NCBI GenBank assembly: GCA_016946835.1
Contig: JACVTC010000013.1
Coordinates: forward strand, 1,077,001 to 1,141,000
DNA length: 64,000 nucleotides
Reading direction: 5' to 3'
DNA from: Neocallimastix lanati (nom. inval.)
Taxonomy: Eukaryota > Neocallimastigomycota > Neocallimastigomycetes > Neocallimastigales > Neocallimastigaceae
Shown piece by piece: positions 1 to 11,837 of this stretch; positions within the stretch are counted from its first letter, which is position 1, and each line of letters begins with the position of its first letter. The notes beneath the pieces were generated by a model, which saw only the letters and a list, made by a program, of their open reading frames with translations, made no database searches and was not told the origin of the DNA. The translations under genes were made by a program, and so were the position numbers.

Positions 1-677
1 ACCTTTAAGATGATAAGATTTCTGTTTTATAAGGAATTCTTATTCTGGATTAGGGTTTGAATTGACAAACTGAAATGAAATGAAATTATGGTCTTCTCCT
101 TTAGAGGCATTGGCCCTGATGGCCTGTCTTAACTGCAATATCAGTATTGACGCTTCTAGTTAGTTTACTTTTATACTGTCGGAATAGCCATCCTTGTTTG
201 TTCGAGTACTAGCCCTGGGCATAATTTCTGTATAGAGAACCACAGATCTCACCAGGAATGGCGTTTTAGAATAATTAACCAGAAATGATTTGATTCTTAA
301 ACAAAGCATCCCATTCCTTTATATAATTTAAATCAGTAATATCTACATCTCTTCCACCAAGAAGGATAATATATAATCGGTACTACATCATATATATATT
401 TACACCCTTATTATTCAGAAAATTACTAATATTAACATGATTTTCATTAATTGACCTATTCACTATAATATTAGTAATGATATTATTATTTTTACAATCT
501 TTTTTTTTTTTTTTTTAACGACAGCAATTTACAATCACTAATATTAAAATTCCTATTTTCATGATGAATACTATTATTATTATGAACAATACTAATTCTA
601 TAGTTATTATTATTAATATTATAGTCTTCATTACTATTGAGAGTCACCTCATTCATCTTAAAATAGTGTAGAATCAA
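1..677 (-). mobile_element. 3' fragment of a decayed LINE (copy 1)
   Basis: Read on the minus strand, this shows an Asn-rich linker (about 660 to 500) and then a decayed coding stretch with the pattern DLNYIKEWDALFKNQIISG, followed one frame over by YSKTPFLV. The same nucleotide sequence recurs at 45840-46360, directly downstream of a recognisable LINE reverse transcriptase, and in more diverged form at 49620-50250. That position identifies it as the 3' coding end of a non-LTR element. It is cut by the window edge, interrupted by a T18 run near 500, and carries stops and a frame change, so it is inactive. The LINE assignment rests on the shared sequence; the function of this end domain is not known. 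Confidence 0.55.
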
Positions 678-1489
678 ATACTAATTTCTTAAAGTAGTAG
701 ACCTATGAATAAATGAATATTTATAATACTCCACAAATTATTCTATTCTATTTTTTTTTTTTTTTTTTTTTAAACATTCCATATTCCTTCATAAACTTAT
801 TTTTAATTTATTCTTTTTTTTTTTTTATTGTTGACACTAAAATAAAATAAATCGTAAAAAGAAGAAATATAATTTTTTTTTTATTATTATTTTTTATTTA
901 TATTTTATTTATTTGTTATTTATATATTATTTATTTAATTTTTATTAAAGTGAGTGCGAGTATGCCCCCTTAGTAAGTAAATATTTTTGTGAAAAAAATT
1001 GGAGAGTTTCGTTTGAGAATGCGCGTCTTTTTTTATATTAATATATGTAAGATAGTTTATGCTATATATGTAAGATAGTTTATGCTATATATGTAAGATA
1101 GTTTATGCTATATATGTAAGATAGTTTATGCTATAATTATGCTATTTGATTGTATTTTACATTTTGTTTCTTTCTTTTTTTTTTTAATACATATTTATTG
1201 TAAATGATTAATTTTTTATTTTTTTTTTTTTTTTAATAGTTACTACATGTATATATGTTATAATTATTACTAAAACAAAATTATTAATAGTAATTATTTT
1301 AAAAAAAAAAAATTTTAAATAAATGAATAATTTAATAAAAAAAAAAATCTATTATTAATATAAATATTTTTGAAATATTTCATAAAAAAGATTAAATATA
1401 TGATTATTTTAATAATATTAGATACTTTTTGCCTTTTTTTTTCTCCTTTTTTTTATTAATGAACCTTAAATGATGATTATATGTTAAAT
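678..1489. other. AT-rich spacer downstream of CTP synthase
   Basis: No gene is seen. The stretch is mostly T and A runs, with one less AT-rich island near 950-1035 (GAGTGCGAG, ATGCCCCC, GGAGAGTTTCG) that may be a repeat remnant. It contains the short tandem repeat listed separately. Confidence 0.6.
1043..1134. repeat. 23-bp tandem repeat, four copies
   Basis: A 23-bp unit starting ATATGTAAGATAG and ending TTTATGCTAT is repeated four times without visible change, so the array is probably young. Confidence 0.85.
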
Positions 1490-3553
1490 TTATTGTTCAT
1501 CGGTAGTTGGAGCATCAACTGGAGTTTGTTGAGAAAGTGGGTTTAATTCGGTAAGACTTGAAATTTCAGAAATTTCTGTAAAACTACGGTATCTACCTAA
1601 GTTACCTCTATTTTTTTCTGGTAATTCTAAGGATTCAAAGTAAGTTTCTAATAAACCAGAAGCAGCTAAGATAAGACCCAAGAAGAGTGGAGATGGATTT
1701 AATGGACGAGTTTTGTATTCTGGATGGAATTGAGAAGCAACAAAGTATGGATGACCTTCTAATTCTAAAATTTCCATACGTTCACCAGTTTCATCACGAC
1801 CAACGAAACGAAGACCATGCTTTTCTAATTCTGGTACATATTTTGGATTAACTTCATATCTGTGACGATGTCTTTCACTAATAGATTCACGACCACCATA
1901 GAGCTTTTTAGCAATACTATCATAATCTTTAACAAAGTTAGTAACTCTGGAACCTAAACGCATAGTACCACCCATTTGAGTCTTTGAACCTTCTGGCATG
2001 AAAATAACTAATGGAGTAGTACCTTCAGTCTTTAATTCATCAGAATGAGCATTTTCAATACCACAGACATTTCTAGCGAATTCAATAGAAGCTAATTGAA
2101 GACCTAAACAGATACCAAGGAATGGAATGTTGAATTCTCTAGCTCTCTTAATAGCAGCAATTTTACCTTCAACACCACGTTCACCGAAACCACCAGGAAC
2201 AAGAATACCATCAGCGGTACAGAGTTTCTTCCAGGATTCATGATATTTAATTGGATCAGTAGCACAAGTTTCTTCTTCTAAATCGGTAGCTTCAACCCAA
2301 TTGATAATTAATTTTCTGTTACAAGCCATAGCAGCATGATGTAAAGCCTTAGAAACAGAAATATAAGAATCTTGTAGATTAGTATATTTACCAACTAAAA
2401 CAATAGTAGTAGTATCTTGAAGACGGTCGTGTCTCTTAGTAAGTTCAACCCATTTTCTGAAGAGATTTCCCTTAGTTGGATCAACATTTGGAGCAATATT
2501 TAATTTTTCTCTAATAATGTCAACAACACCTTGAGAATGAAGTAATAATGGAACATGGTATAATGAGTTACAATCATGAACACCGACAACATGATCAGGC
2601 TTAACGTGACAGAACATAGAAATCTTGTTTTTAATTTCAATATCTAATGGCTTTGTACTTCTACAAGCAATCATATCTGGAGAAAGACCTAAACCTCTTA
2701 AATCTCTAACACTACTTTGGGTTGGCTTAGTCTTTTGTTCACCAACAGATCCAACAACTGGAACAAGAGAAACATGAATTAAGAAGAAGTTTTCAAAACC
2801 AACTCTGAATTGAAATTGACGCATAGCTTCAATGAATGGTGCAGATTCAATGTCACCAACAGTACCACCAAGTTCAATAATACATATATCTGGCTCTTCA
2901 TTACTATCATCAACTGGTTTCTTGGCCACCCTTTCAATCCAATTTTGAATGGCATTAGTAATATGTGGAACAACTTGAACAGTTTTACCTAAATAATCAC
3001 CACGTCTTTCACGTTCAATAACTTCTCTGTAAATCTTACCAGTAGTAATATTGTTATCTCTACCTAATCTAACATCCAAAAATCTTTCATAGTTACCAAG
3101 ATCTAAATCTACTTCACCTCCATCATCTAATACAAAAACTTCACCTATTTATTTCATTATTTATAAAAATAATATTAAAATTAATATATAATTATTTTAA
3201 AATATTTTCGAATATTTACAAAAAAGTCTATATATACATTTCATTTATCTAAATATATATATATATATATTAACCAAGTTTATTTATTCTATTTTATCTA
3301 TTCTTAAAATATAAATAGAATATATATTTCATTTCATTATCTTTAACTTTCAAAATTTTTATTATTTTTAATAGCATAAATATTTACCATGATCAAGTGG
3401 ACTTAAAGTACCAGCATCGATATTTAAGTAAGGATCAATTTTAATAGAAGTTACTCTTAAACCTAAAGTTTTCATAAGAAAACCAGTAGAAGAAGCAATA
3501 ACACCCTTACCAATACCAGAAATAACACCACCAGTAACAAGAATATATTTCAT
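1490..3553 (-). CDS. URA7: CTP synthase (two exons)
   Basis: Makes CTP from UTP, ATP and glutamine in the cytosol, the last step of de novo pyrimidine nucleotide synthesis. Exon 1 is 3388-3553 and exon 2 is 1490-3144. The 243-bp intron has donor GTAAAT and acceptor ATAG, and the join gives [15 protein letters not shown] exactly as in the family. The product is 606 residues, close to the usual 560-600. The synthetase domain has the P-loop [10 protein letters not shown] near residue 8 and [12 protein letters not shown]. The class I glutamine amidotransferase domain has nucleophile Cys401 in GICLGLQ and His529/Glu531 in HPEY, matching Cys399/His526/Glu528 of human CTPS1. GGFGERG, an oxyanion-side motif, is also present. 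All catalytic residues are intact. The start is the first ATG, immediately before YILVTGG, as in homologues. Confidence 0.97.
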
Positions 3554-4480
3554 TTTGATTAAATTTTATATTTAATAGTAATTGAAAAACGAATAAATAA
3601 ATAATAAATAAAAATCTATAATAATTTAAATAAATATATACTACGTATATTTTTTTTTATCGAAAAAAGAAATAAGTTTAAATATTAATTTTTCAATATT
3701 TCGATATATCTATAAAATTTCTCTATTTTATTTAATTATTATTAAATAAATATGACATAAAAATGTAACTTTTAAAAAAAAGAATTTTTTTTCTTTTTAT
3801 AATTAAATTTTAAAAATTTAAAAAATATACTTTTAACCAATCATCTGAATGATTGTAAATTATTTTTTTTTTTTTTTTCCTTTCTTTTTTTTTTTTTTTT
3901 TATGTTGATTCAATTGATCTCATTTAGTTTGCATATATTAAAATTGAGATTTAAGTATATTAAATAATATAATATTTTAAATTTTAAATATCATTATTTT
4001 ATATACTTTTTTTTTTTTTTTACCAAAATTAAATCAATTAACTTTATAATATAATAGATAATATAATATAATATAATATAATATATTAGATTTATATTTT
4101 ACTATTTATTAAATAGTATTACACCAAAAGCCATTTTGAAGGAAATACTTTTATATATACAAATGTATTAAATATACATTACAAAAAAAAAAAATTGATA
4201 AAAATATATAAAAATAATAATTATATTTAAAAAATAAAAATATTATTAATAAAATTTAAATAAGAAAAATGAATATAGTTTTATTAATAATTATTATAAT
4301 ATGATAATAATAATAATAGAAATTTATATGGTTATAATAATACAGTTAAAAATGCTAAAATAGCAATTAACTATTTCTATAAAAATGATTAATCATTATT
4401 TTATAATAATTATGAAAGTAGGATTAATAGTATGAATAGTTTATTTTTTATTTTTATCATTATTATTATTATTATTTTTA

Positions 4481-4516
<36 letters not shown>

Positions 4517-5203
4517 TGATTAAAGTTATCAAGAAAAAAAAATTATTATCTTATCTTTATAAAGAAAATTAATTTTAATTTATTTTAATTTTTATCAAAA
4601 TTATTATAATAATAAATTTTATCCGTAAAAAGGAAAAAAAAAATTATTTATTATTTATTATTTATTATTCAATTATTTATTATTTATAATTTAATATTAA
4701 TAAATACTCTTTTTATTATTTATTATTTATTATTATTCAATTATGTATTATTTATTATTTATAATTTGCGAATATTAACGAAAATGTATAAAAAATAAAA
4801 TAAAAAATAAAATAAAAAATAAAATAAAAAATAAAATAAAAAATAAAATAAAAAATAAAATAAAAAATAAAATAAAAAATAAAATAAAAAATAAAATAAA
4901 AAATAAAATAAAAAATAAAATAAAAAATAAAATAAAAAATAAAATAAAAAATAAAATAAAAAATAAAATAAAAAATAAAATAAAAAATAAAATAAAAAAT
5001 AAAATAAAAAATAAAATAAAAAATAAAATAAAAAATAAAATAAAAAATAAAATAAAAAATAAAATAAAAAATAAAATAAAAAATAAAATAAAAAATAAAA
5101 TAAAAAATAAAATAAAAAATAAAATAAAAAATAATAAAAAGAATTATCCTTTGATTCAATTTATATAAAATTTAAACTTTTTTTTTTTCCGTAAAATTTA
5201 TCC

Positions 5204-5235
<32 letters not shown>

Positions 5236-5641
5236 ATTTATTCAATTATTCAATTATTCTATCATTTATTATTATTAAAAGATTTTATTATTTATTATTT
5301 ATTATTTATTATTAAATTATTCCTTTTTTTTTTTTTATTAATAAAAAATAAAAAAAAAAATTAATTTTAATTATTAGATTCAATTTATATTTTCTTTTTG
5401 GTTATATTTAAAAAATATACATATATACAATATAACATTGTTATGCTCTTTTTCGATTATAAAATATTTTTATCTTTTAATTTATATATATAATAAAATA
5501 TATTTATTATGCCTATTATAATACAAGAAATTAACTATTATTTTTGAAAATATATATTTTAAAAAAAAAAAAAAAAAATTGGAAAAGTTGATCTTCGTAA
5601 CATTGTTTTTATTTATATAATAAGATTTATAATTTCGATTT
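3554..5641. other. AT-rich spacer upstream of CTP synthase
   Basis: No coding sequence can be supported. The stretch holds poly-T and poly-A runs, TTA/TTATT microsatellite and the 12-mer array at 4789-5132. The CTP synthase promoter must lie just above 3553, but no specific element is recognisable. Confidence 0.6.
4789..5132. repeat. 12-mer satellite (A6 T A4 T), about 29 copies
   Basis: Near-perfect tandem copies of a 12-nt unit, six A, T, four A, T. The minus strand has no stop in one frame and would read (FIFY)n, but this is a property of the repeat and not a gene. Confidence 0.95.
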
Positions 5642-5839
5642 GGGAGAGTTGCATTTCCCCAGATTGCATTTCGCCAAGTGGCGTAGTATTAAAATGTTGC
5701 ATTTCCCCAAGTTGCTATTCGCCAGGTTGCATTTCGACAAGTAGAGTATTGATATAAATAAATGAATAAATAAATAGATATTAATTCAAAATATATTTTT
5801 TTTAAAATTGTTTTTATTCGATATTAATAATAATTATTT

Positions 5840-5871
<32 letters not shown>

Positions 5872-5933
5872 TAATTTTCAATCTGGCGAAATGCAGCTTG
5901 GCGAATAGCAATTTGGCGAAATGCCCCACACCC
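5642..5933. mobile_element. MITE-like foldback element, family 1, copy A
   Basis: The 292-bp element starts GGGAGAGTTGCATTTCCCC and ends GGCGAAATGCCCCACACCC. Its terminal inverted repeats are imperfect and built from iterations of a TTGCATTTCSCC motif (S = C or G). The sequence ATTTCGATTT stands immediately before it (5632-5641) and again three bases after it (5937-5946), probably a target-site duplication. The interior is AT-rich and non-coding. This copy carries an extra iteration of the motif block near its left end compared with the 226-bp copies at 7838 and 44628. Confidence 0.85.
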
Positions 5934-6012
5934 ATTATTTCGATTTAATTTAAATTATTAAAACCTAACCAATAAATATATATATAAAGGTTAGTTTAAT
6001 AAAATGAAAAAA

Positions 6013-6361
6013 GGACCATGCATTTCCCAATGTGGCGTATTTTTGTATATGGCTTTTTTTAATAATCAAATAAATAATAATTAAATAAATAATAAATATT
6101 CATTTTTTTAATATATAATTTATTAATATTCAATTATAAAAATAATTTTTTCTAATTCTATTTTAATAGAATATATTATTATTTCTTTTGAAATAGTTAT
6201 TTAATAATATTTAATTGAAAAAATATATTATTATTTCTTTTAAATTAATAATTATTTATATAATTGTTTATGACCGTATAGAATATCTTAAAAATGTATG
6301 GCTTTATTTAATATTTTATACGCCACATTGAGAAATACACTATTACGAAATGAACGATCCC
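6013..6361. mobile_element. MITE-like foldback element, family 2
   Basis: A 349-bp element whose ends share CATTTC followed by CAATGTGGCGTAT in inverted orientation (left CCCAATGTGGCGTATTTT; right ATACGCCACATTGAGAAAT). The 9-bp sequence ATGAAAAAA flanks it at 6004-6012 and 6362-6370, though its low complexity weakens this as a target duplication. It shares the CATTTC and ATGTGGCG modules with family 1 (for example inside the copy at 56616), so the families are related. The interior is AT-rich and non-coding. Confidence 0.7.
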
Positions 6362-6370
6362 ATGAAAAAA

Positions 6371-7370
6371 TTTTATTCAAGAATAATAATACTAAAAAAA
6401 ATATAATGTAAATAAAAATTGATAATGTTAAAAAAAATAATATTATTAATAATTAATTATCTTTTAATAATTTATTAGTAAACTCTACAATTATCTCATG
6501 TTCATAAAAAAATTAAATAAATATTATATTTTTTATTGTATATATATCTATATTTTTTAGTATTCATCATAATGTTAACCACTTTTTATTATTTACTTTT
6601 ATAAAATAAAAATTACACCTTATTTAATAATTTAATAACTACTCAAATAAAAATAATTGATTATTACCAAAGATAAATTTTAATATTACCATAAAAATTT
6701 TAAACTATATCAGAATAAATTTGAATTATGTAATATTTACTTAATTTAAAAAAAAAAGTATAATATATCGAATATATATAAACATAGATATTAAAATATA
6801 TATATATATATATTATATGGGTAATAGATATACTCTAAAAAAAATCAAGAAAATAAAAGATGATTATATTAATTAAAATATGAATAAAATGATTGTAATA
6901 TGGGTGAAATTAGAGAAAGAGGAAAAAAATATTAGTCAAGGTAGATATGATTATATTATTTATTAATATCATTTAAAAGTATTGTAGGTCAATTTTCATT
7001 AAAATGATTTTTATAAATTAGTTATGTAAAATATATATAGATAATATTTTAAAATGATCTTCTTTATTTTAGAGAACAATACAATATAAAAAAACATTTA
7101 ACATATAATTTATTTAATAATTTTGTATTTTACATACTAATACTAGTACTAATAATAATAATAACTCACTAAACACAAAGAATAAACATTCGGTAATTTA
7201 TTATTATATAATTAAAAAGGTATAAGTAAAATGTAAAATGAAAAAAATTTATAAACTTAAATTTACAATAAATGAAGTATAATAAATAATAGTTTTCTCA
7301 ATCTCACAATTGTTTATTAATAATGAGAAGTCCATTTCTTTTTTTTTTTTTTTTTCTTTTTTTATTTATT
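6371..7370. other. AT-rich gene-free stretch
   Basis: Mainly A/T with short TA microsatellites. I see no open frame, RNA gene or mobile-element ends. Confidence 0.6.
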
Positions 7371-8240
7371 TCCGGTGTGTACTGTCCTTGATTTCAGTTA
7401 CCCCCCCTCAGGAGGGGTGGGAATATTGAGGTAGTTACATACTTCCTTTTTATAAAGGCAGAATTATACCTACTGGACGACATTAATGATTGTTTCAGTA
7501 TTGGCACCCTGGTATGTATATTTTTACTGAGAATTTTACTAGTACTAATTCTCTGAGTGCTTTCCCAGTTCGTAGTTTCCCTTTGAATCGAGGTTAATAT
7601 AACCTAACCTCTGAAATTTTAGTAGTTGTAAAATTGCCAAAAAGATGTTTTACATATAGTGCTATTTTATCACTTCATAACTGTTAAATTATTCAAATGG
7701 TAATTTATTATTTCATAATTAAAAATATATAAATAAAATGTAATTTTTTTTTATAGACTGAAGACTTATGTCTCCCCCATTTGTTAATATGAGTGTGTGC
7801 TTAACTACCATACCGGTACGGCGTCGACACTCGCAACGGGAGAGTTGCATTTCCCCAAGTTGTATTTCGCCAGGTTGCATTTCGACAAGTGGAGTATTGA
7901 TATAAATAAATGAATAAATAAATAAATATTAATTCAAAATAATTTTTTTTTAAAATTGTTTTTATTCGATATTAATAATATTTAATTTTATTTATTGATT
8001 TATTTATTTATTTAATAATTTTCAATTTGGCGAAATGCAACCTGGCGAAATGCCCCACACCCGCTCGCAACTCCCTATAAGTAAAGAAACTCCAATATAG
8101 AAGCTCTCTTTGCGATCCTCAAGGGAAAGCAGAGCTCACTATAGGTGGCCTCCTTGCCATCCCAGAGGAGCTGGAAACCGCAATTCTTTCAGACAAGGCT
8201 TACGCAATGGGATCCTTAAAGTGTTAGAAATATAGAAAAC
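7371..8240. mobile_element. Older GC-richer repeat relic, interrupted by a MITE
   Basis: This stretch is much less AT-rich than its surroundings (for example CAGTTACCCCCCCTCAGG and TAGGTGGCCTCCTTGCCATC), as are the other dispersed repeats here. The part right of the inserted MITE has about 45 codons without a stop on the plus strand, including AELTIGGLLAIPEELETAIL, which looks like former coding sequence. I cannot assign a family. The MITE at 7838-8063 sits inside it, so the relic is older than that insertion. Confidence 0.4.
7838..8063. mobile_element. MITE-like foldback element, family 1, copy B
   Basis: A 226-bp element starting GGGAGAGTTGCATTTCCCC and ending AATGCCCCACACCCG. The flanking 8-bp direct repeats CTCGCAAC (7830-7837 and 8064-8071) are perfect and not low-complexity, so this is good evidence of a transposition-generated target duplication. 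The interior is AT-rich and non-coding, of identical length to copy C (44628-44853). The duplication length fits superfamilies that make 8-bp duplications such as hAT, and some MULEs, but no transposase is present to decide. Confidence 0.92.
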
Positions 8241-8394
8241 ATACCTACCTCAGTATCATTTAACCCCTAACCATAATGATTATCAACGCTGAATGATAAT
8301 AATTGAGAAATAGTAAATGATTGATATCTAAATAATGATATTATAAAAAAAAAACTTTAATTAAATTGGTGTAATTTTATTCAATGGAAGATAA

Positions 8395-8645
8395 AAGGAG
8401 ACATAGGTTTTATATCATTAAATGAAATTGCTGATTTATTCCAAGTATCTAGTTAGTTAGATGTGTACATCGAAAAGGTATCTATACTGGCATTTATACA
8501 AAGATCTGTGGTGATTCATAAATCTGCAATATCTGCAGAAAGATCATTATCTCCAGAAACAATGGATGATGATTTGGGTATTGAATTGTTGCTAGAAGGG
8601 CCGAAATTTGATTGCTATAACATATTTTTCTTTTTAATCAAATAA
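8395..8645 (+). other. Short coding-like remnant with a possible helix-turn-helix
   Basis: Plus-strand codons from about 8390 read GDIGFISLNEIADLFQVSS before a stop. This resembles the helix-turn-helix of DNA transposases and regulators (S-L-x-E-I-A-x-x-F-x-V-S). The next 60 codons, from an ATG at 8463, are open (SAISAERSLSPETMDDDLG), but I recognise no family. It could be the end of a dead transposase or chance. No further domain is visible on either side. Confidence 0.2.
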
Positions 8646-9386
8646 CCTAGTACATTGCTATTATTATAAAATAATAAAACATAAGTAACAATTGAAAATT
8701 TTTAATTTTTCGGTATCACCTGTATATTTTTTATAAATATATTTGATTATTTATTTAATTTTTAAAATAAACTATTTTAAAAATAATTAATAATAAATAT
8801 TGATAATTGATATAAGAAGAGATAGTACCACACAAAAATTTTTAATGTATTTATGTTGGAAAAAATTTTGTAATTCATTTCATATGCACTACCAAAAGTA
8901 AAGTTAATTATCCTATTTATTTTTATTTTTATTATGTATTTTTTTTGTCATTATATAATTAAAAACTGTATATATATAAAAATATATTTTAATTTTGTTG
9001 ATTCTATGTGAAACATGAATATATTTACTTGGTGATAAAATTTTATTATTTGAATTTTAAAATTAATTTTCTTTTAATACAATTTTCTATAATATATAGA
9101 TTTCATATTGAATTGAAATTTTGATAATTTTTTAATTATTTTTGAAATTCTTCTATTTATTACAATAAATAATGTTTATGATAAAATTGTATAATGATAA
9201 AAAAATATAAAAATTATGTAAACATTGAATATATTTATAAAAAATATGTGTTTCTTGATATAATAAAGAATTTTTAATATTATTTAAAAAATATTTGAAT
9301 TATTTAAAATTTATGTAATCATTGTATATATTTATGGAAAACAGGTGCTTCATAATAAAAACATAATTATTTTGAATAATGAAATT
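8646..9386. other. AT-rich gene-free stretch
   Basis: Low-GC sequence. Phrases such as TTTATGTAATCATTGAATATAT recur near 9215, 9310 and 10050 and suggest old local duplication. No gene is visible. Confidence 0.5.
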
Positions 9387-9401
9387 AATTTTTAACCAAA
9401 A

Positions 9402-9843
9402 CATAGACTTGCACATATGGGTACCCATCTCCCATATGGCCATACAGTTATTAATTAACTGTAAGGTGATGAGTTATTGGCATACTGTATCAGCTTCGCC
9501 GCTCTCAATCGTCGTTACACACTGCCCGGAGATGCATTCCTAACGTTCCTACATATATCTCTAATGACCACGAGCATCAGAACGGAACCATTAACTCCTC
9601 CCTAGTGGGTGTAATCATTGGCGATTGGAAATTTTACAATCATCAAGGTCTATGCTTCAATTCAAAGCGTAGTATCAGGGTTGGGTGAAATAATCATCTG
9701 AGGGAAAGCCTTATGGACATCACGTGTGGTCTCATGATATCCCAGGATAGAAACCTCATCCAATTATTTGGTGCCATGCCGAGGATTCGAACCCCGCCCT
9801 CTACAGTGACCTGTATCGTCCTAACCGACTGGACCAACATGGC
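9402..9843 (-). mobile_element. tRNA-derived SINE with intact target-site duplication
   Basis: Bounded by a perfect 15-bp direct repeat, AATTTTTAACCAAAA, at 9387-9401 and 9844-9858. On the minus strand it begins with a 71-nt tRNA-like head (9843 down to 9773). The head has a 7-bp acceptor stem GCCATGT/GCATGGC, a D stem GTCC/GGAC, and a T arm CGGGG-TTCGAAT-CCTCG with an exact Pol III B box, GGTTCGAATCC. TTGGTCCAGTCGG is an acceptable A box. The anticodon arm is short (6-nt loop GGTCAC), so it is not a working tRNA; GTC hints at an Asp ancestor. About 370 bp of body without homology to the LINE copies here follows. The 3' end has no poly-A tail. The duplication length implies insertion by LINE machinery. 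Confidence 0.85.
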
Positions 9844-9858
9844 AATTTTTAACCAAAA

Positions 9859-11036
9859 AAAAAAAAAAAAAAAAAACTCAGTTATTTATGATAAATAGCT
9901 TTCATATTGAATAAAGGTGTTAAATAAACAAAAATTGAATAATTTTTTTTTGAAATTTTGACAATTTTTCAATAATTTTTGAAATTCATCAATTTCATTA
10001 TAAACTTTTTTGTTGAGTAAGTATTGAATGATAATTAAAAATTCGGAATTTATGTAATCATTGAATATATATGAATCTATGTGGTTTGAAAAATATTTAA
10101 AAACTATTAAACTATTAATATTATTTATTTTTTTTTAATATATAATTATTAGTAGTACTATTTGTGGACAGATAGGTATGTGTTGAATAACAAGAATATT
10201 AGATAGTAAAAAAAAAAAAAGAAAAAGAAAAAAGAAATTACAATAATTTTAATTTTTAGAGAAATTTCACTTCTTTTTTTTTTTTTTTTTTTTCATAAGT
10301 TTTTGGAATTCACCAACTTTAAAAAGTCTTATTAACTTCTATTAAAACGAAAAAGAAATAAATAAATAAAAATTTAATATAATGAATAAATTTATGGAAA
10401 ACATATATTAGACATATAATAAAATATAAATAAATTTATTTAATAACAAATACATATATATAAATAAAAATTTCACATAATAAAAAAGTATTTATTATTT
10501 AAAATAATGATGAAAATATAAAAGTTTAGATAAAGATATTTTTTATTTTCTTTAAAAAAAATTTTTTTTTTTCTTCTTTTTCTTTTTCTTTTCATTTTCA
10601 TTTTATTTTTTAACAATTATATAAAATAAAATAAGAAAGTATGCCATGCTATAAAACTTTTATTTCATATTAAAAAAAAAAAAAAAGTTTTTATCTAAAT
10701 TTGATCTATTCAAACTATTCAAAAACAACAACAACAAAAAAAAAAAGATTTAATATATTTTAAATTAGATTAAAATAATTAAATAATTAAATAATAAAAT
10801 GAATAAATAATAATAAAATAAATAAATAATAATAAAATGAATAAATGATAATAAAATGAATAAATGATAATAAAATGAATAAATGATAATAAAATAAATA
10901 AATAAATAAATAAATTATATGATAAATAAAATAAATAAATGAAAAAGAAAATAAAAAAATATATTTTTTTTTTTATATATTATATTAGAATTTATGGATG
11001 GAGAATATTTATTTTAAATTATTTTAAATATCTTTT

Positions 11037-11068
<32 letters not shown>

Positions 11069-11154
11069 TTAATGTCGATGATAAAAAAAAAAGCATTAAT
11101 TTATAAATTATGATCATTTTTTATTTTTATAATTAATATATATTATATAAATAA

Positions 11155-11209
<55 letters not shown>

Positions 11210-11806
11210 GTTTAAAACTAAATATATTGAAATATTAAATATCTAAAATAAATTTAATTCATTTTAAAAAACAATTTTCTTAAATATCATTTTTATTATA
11301 ATAATCTATTATTTGCTACATTAATAATCTACTTTTTTCTTTCTTTCTTTCTTTCATTTTTTTTTTTTTTTTAATAAAAGGATAGTAATATTTCTAATAA
11401 TAAAGATTAAAAATAACTTTTTTTTTTTAATAAAAAATAATTGTTAATAAATTAAAATAAAATTTTATATAGTCTATTTATTCTATAAAAAAAAAAAAAA
11501 TAAAAGCTTCGTCTATTAATAAAAGTTTGGGTTTAATTGTTAATAAAAATTCTTATCAAGGAAATAAATTTGGGTTTTAATTTAATAAATAAAAAATTCT
11601 ATAGAAAATTATTTATAACGATCTATCTATCTATTTAACTAAACGATGAATAGTAATTATAATAAATTGTAATTATAATCATAATCATAATTATTTATTT
11701 ATTTCTAATATATATTGATAAAAGTTAAAGATGAATAAATAAATAAAAAAAAAATTAAATTATATAATTGAATTTTCTAGATATTTTATATTATTATTAT
11801 TATTAT

Positions 11807-11837
<31 letters not shown>

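Noticed and set aside
9773-9843. Functional tRNA gene
   Set aside because: The anticodon arm is too short (6-nt loop, mismatched stem base), and the sequence is the head of a larger unit bounded by a 15-bp duplication.
9713-9898. Open frame of 61 codons on the plus strand
   Set aside because: It lies antisense across the tRNA-like head of the SINE and ends in its poly-A flank; no protein family resemblance.
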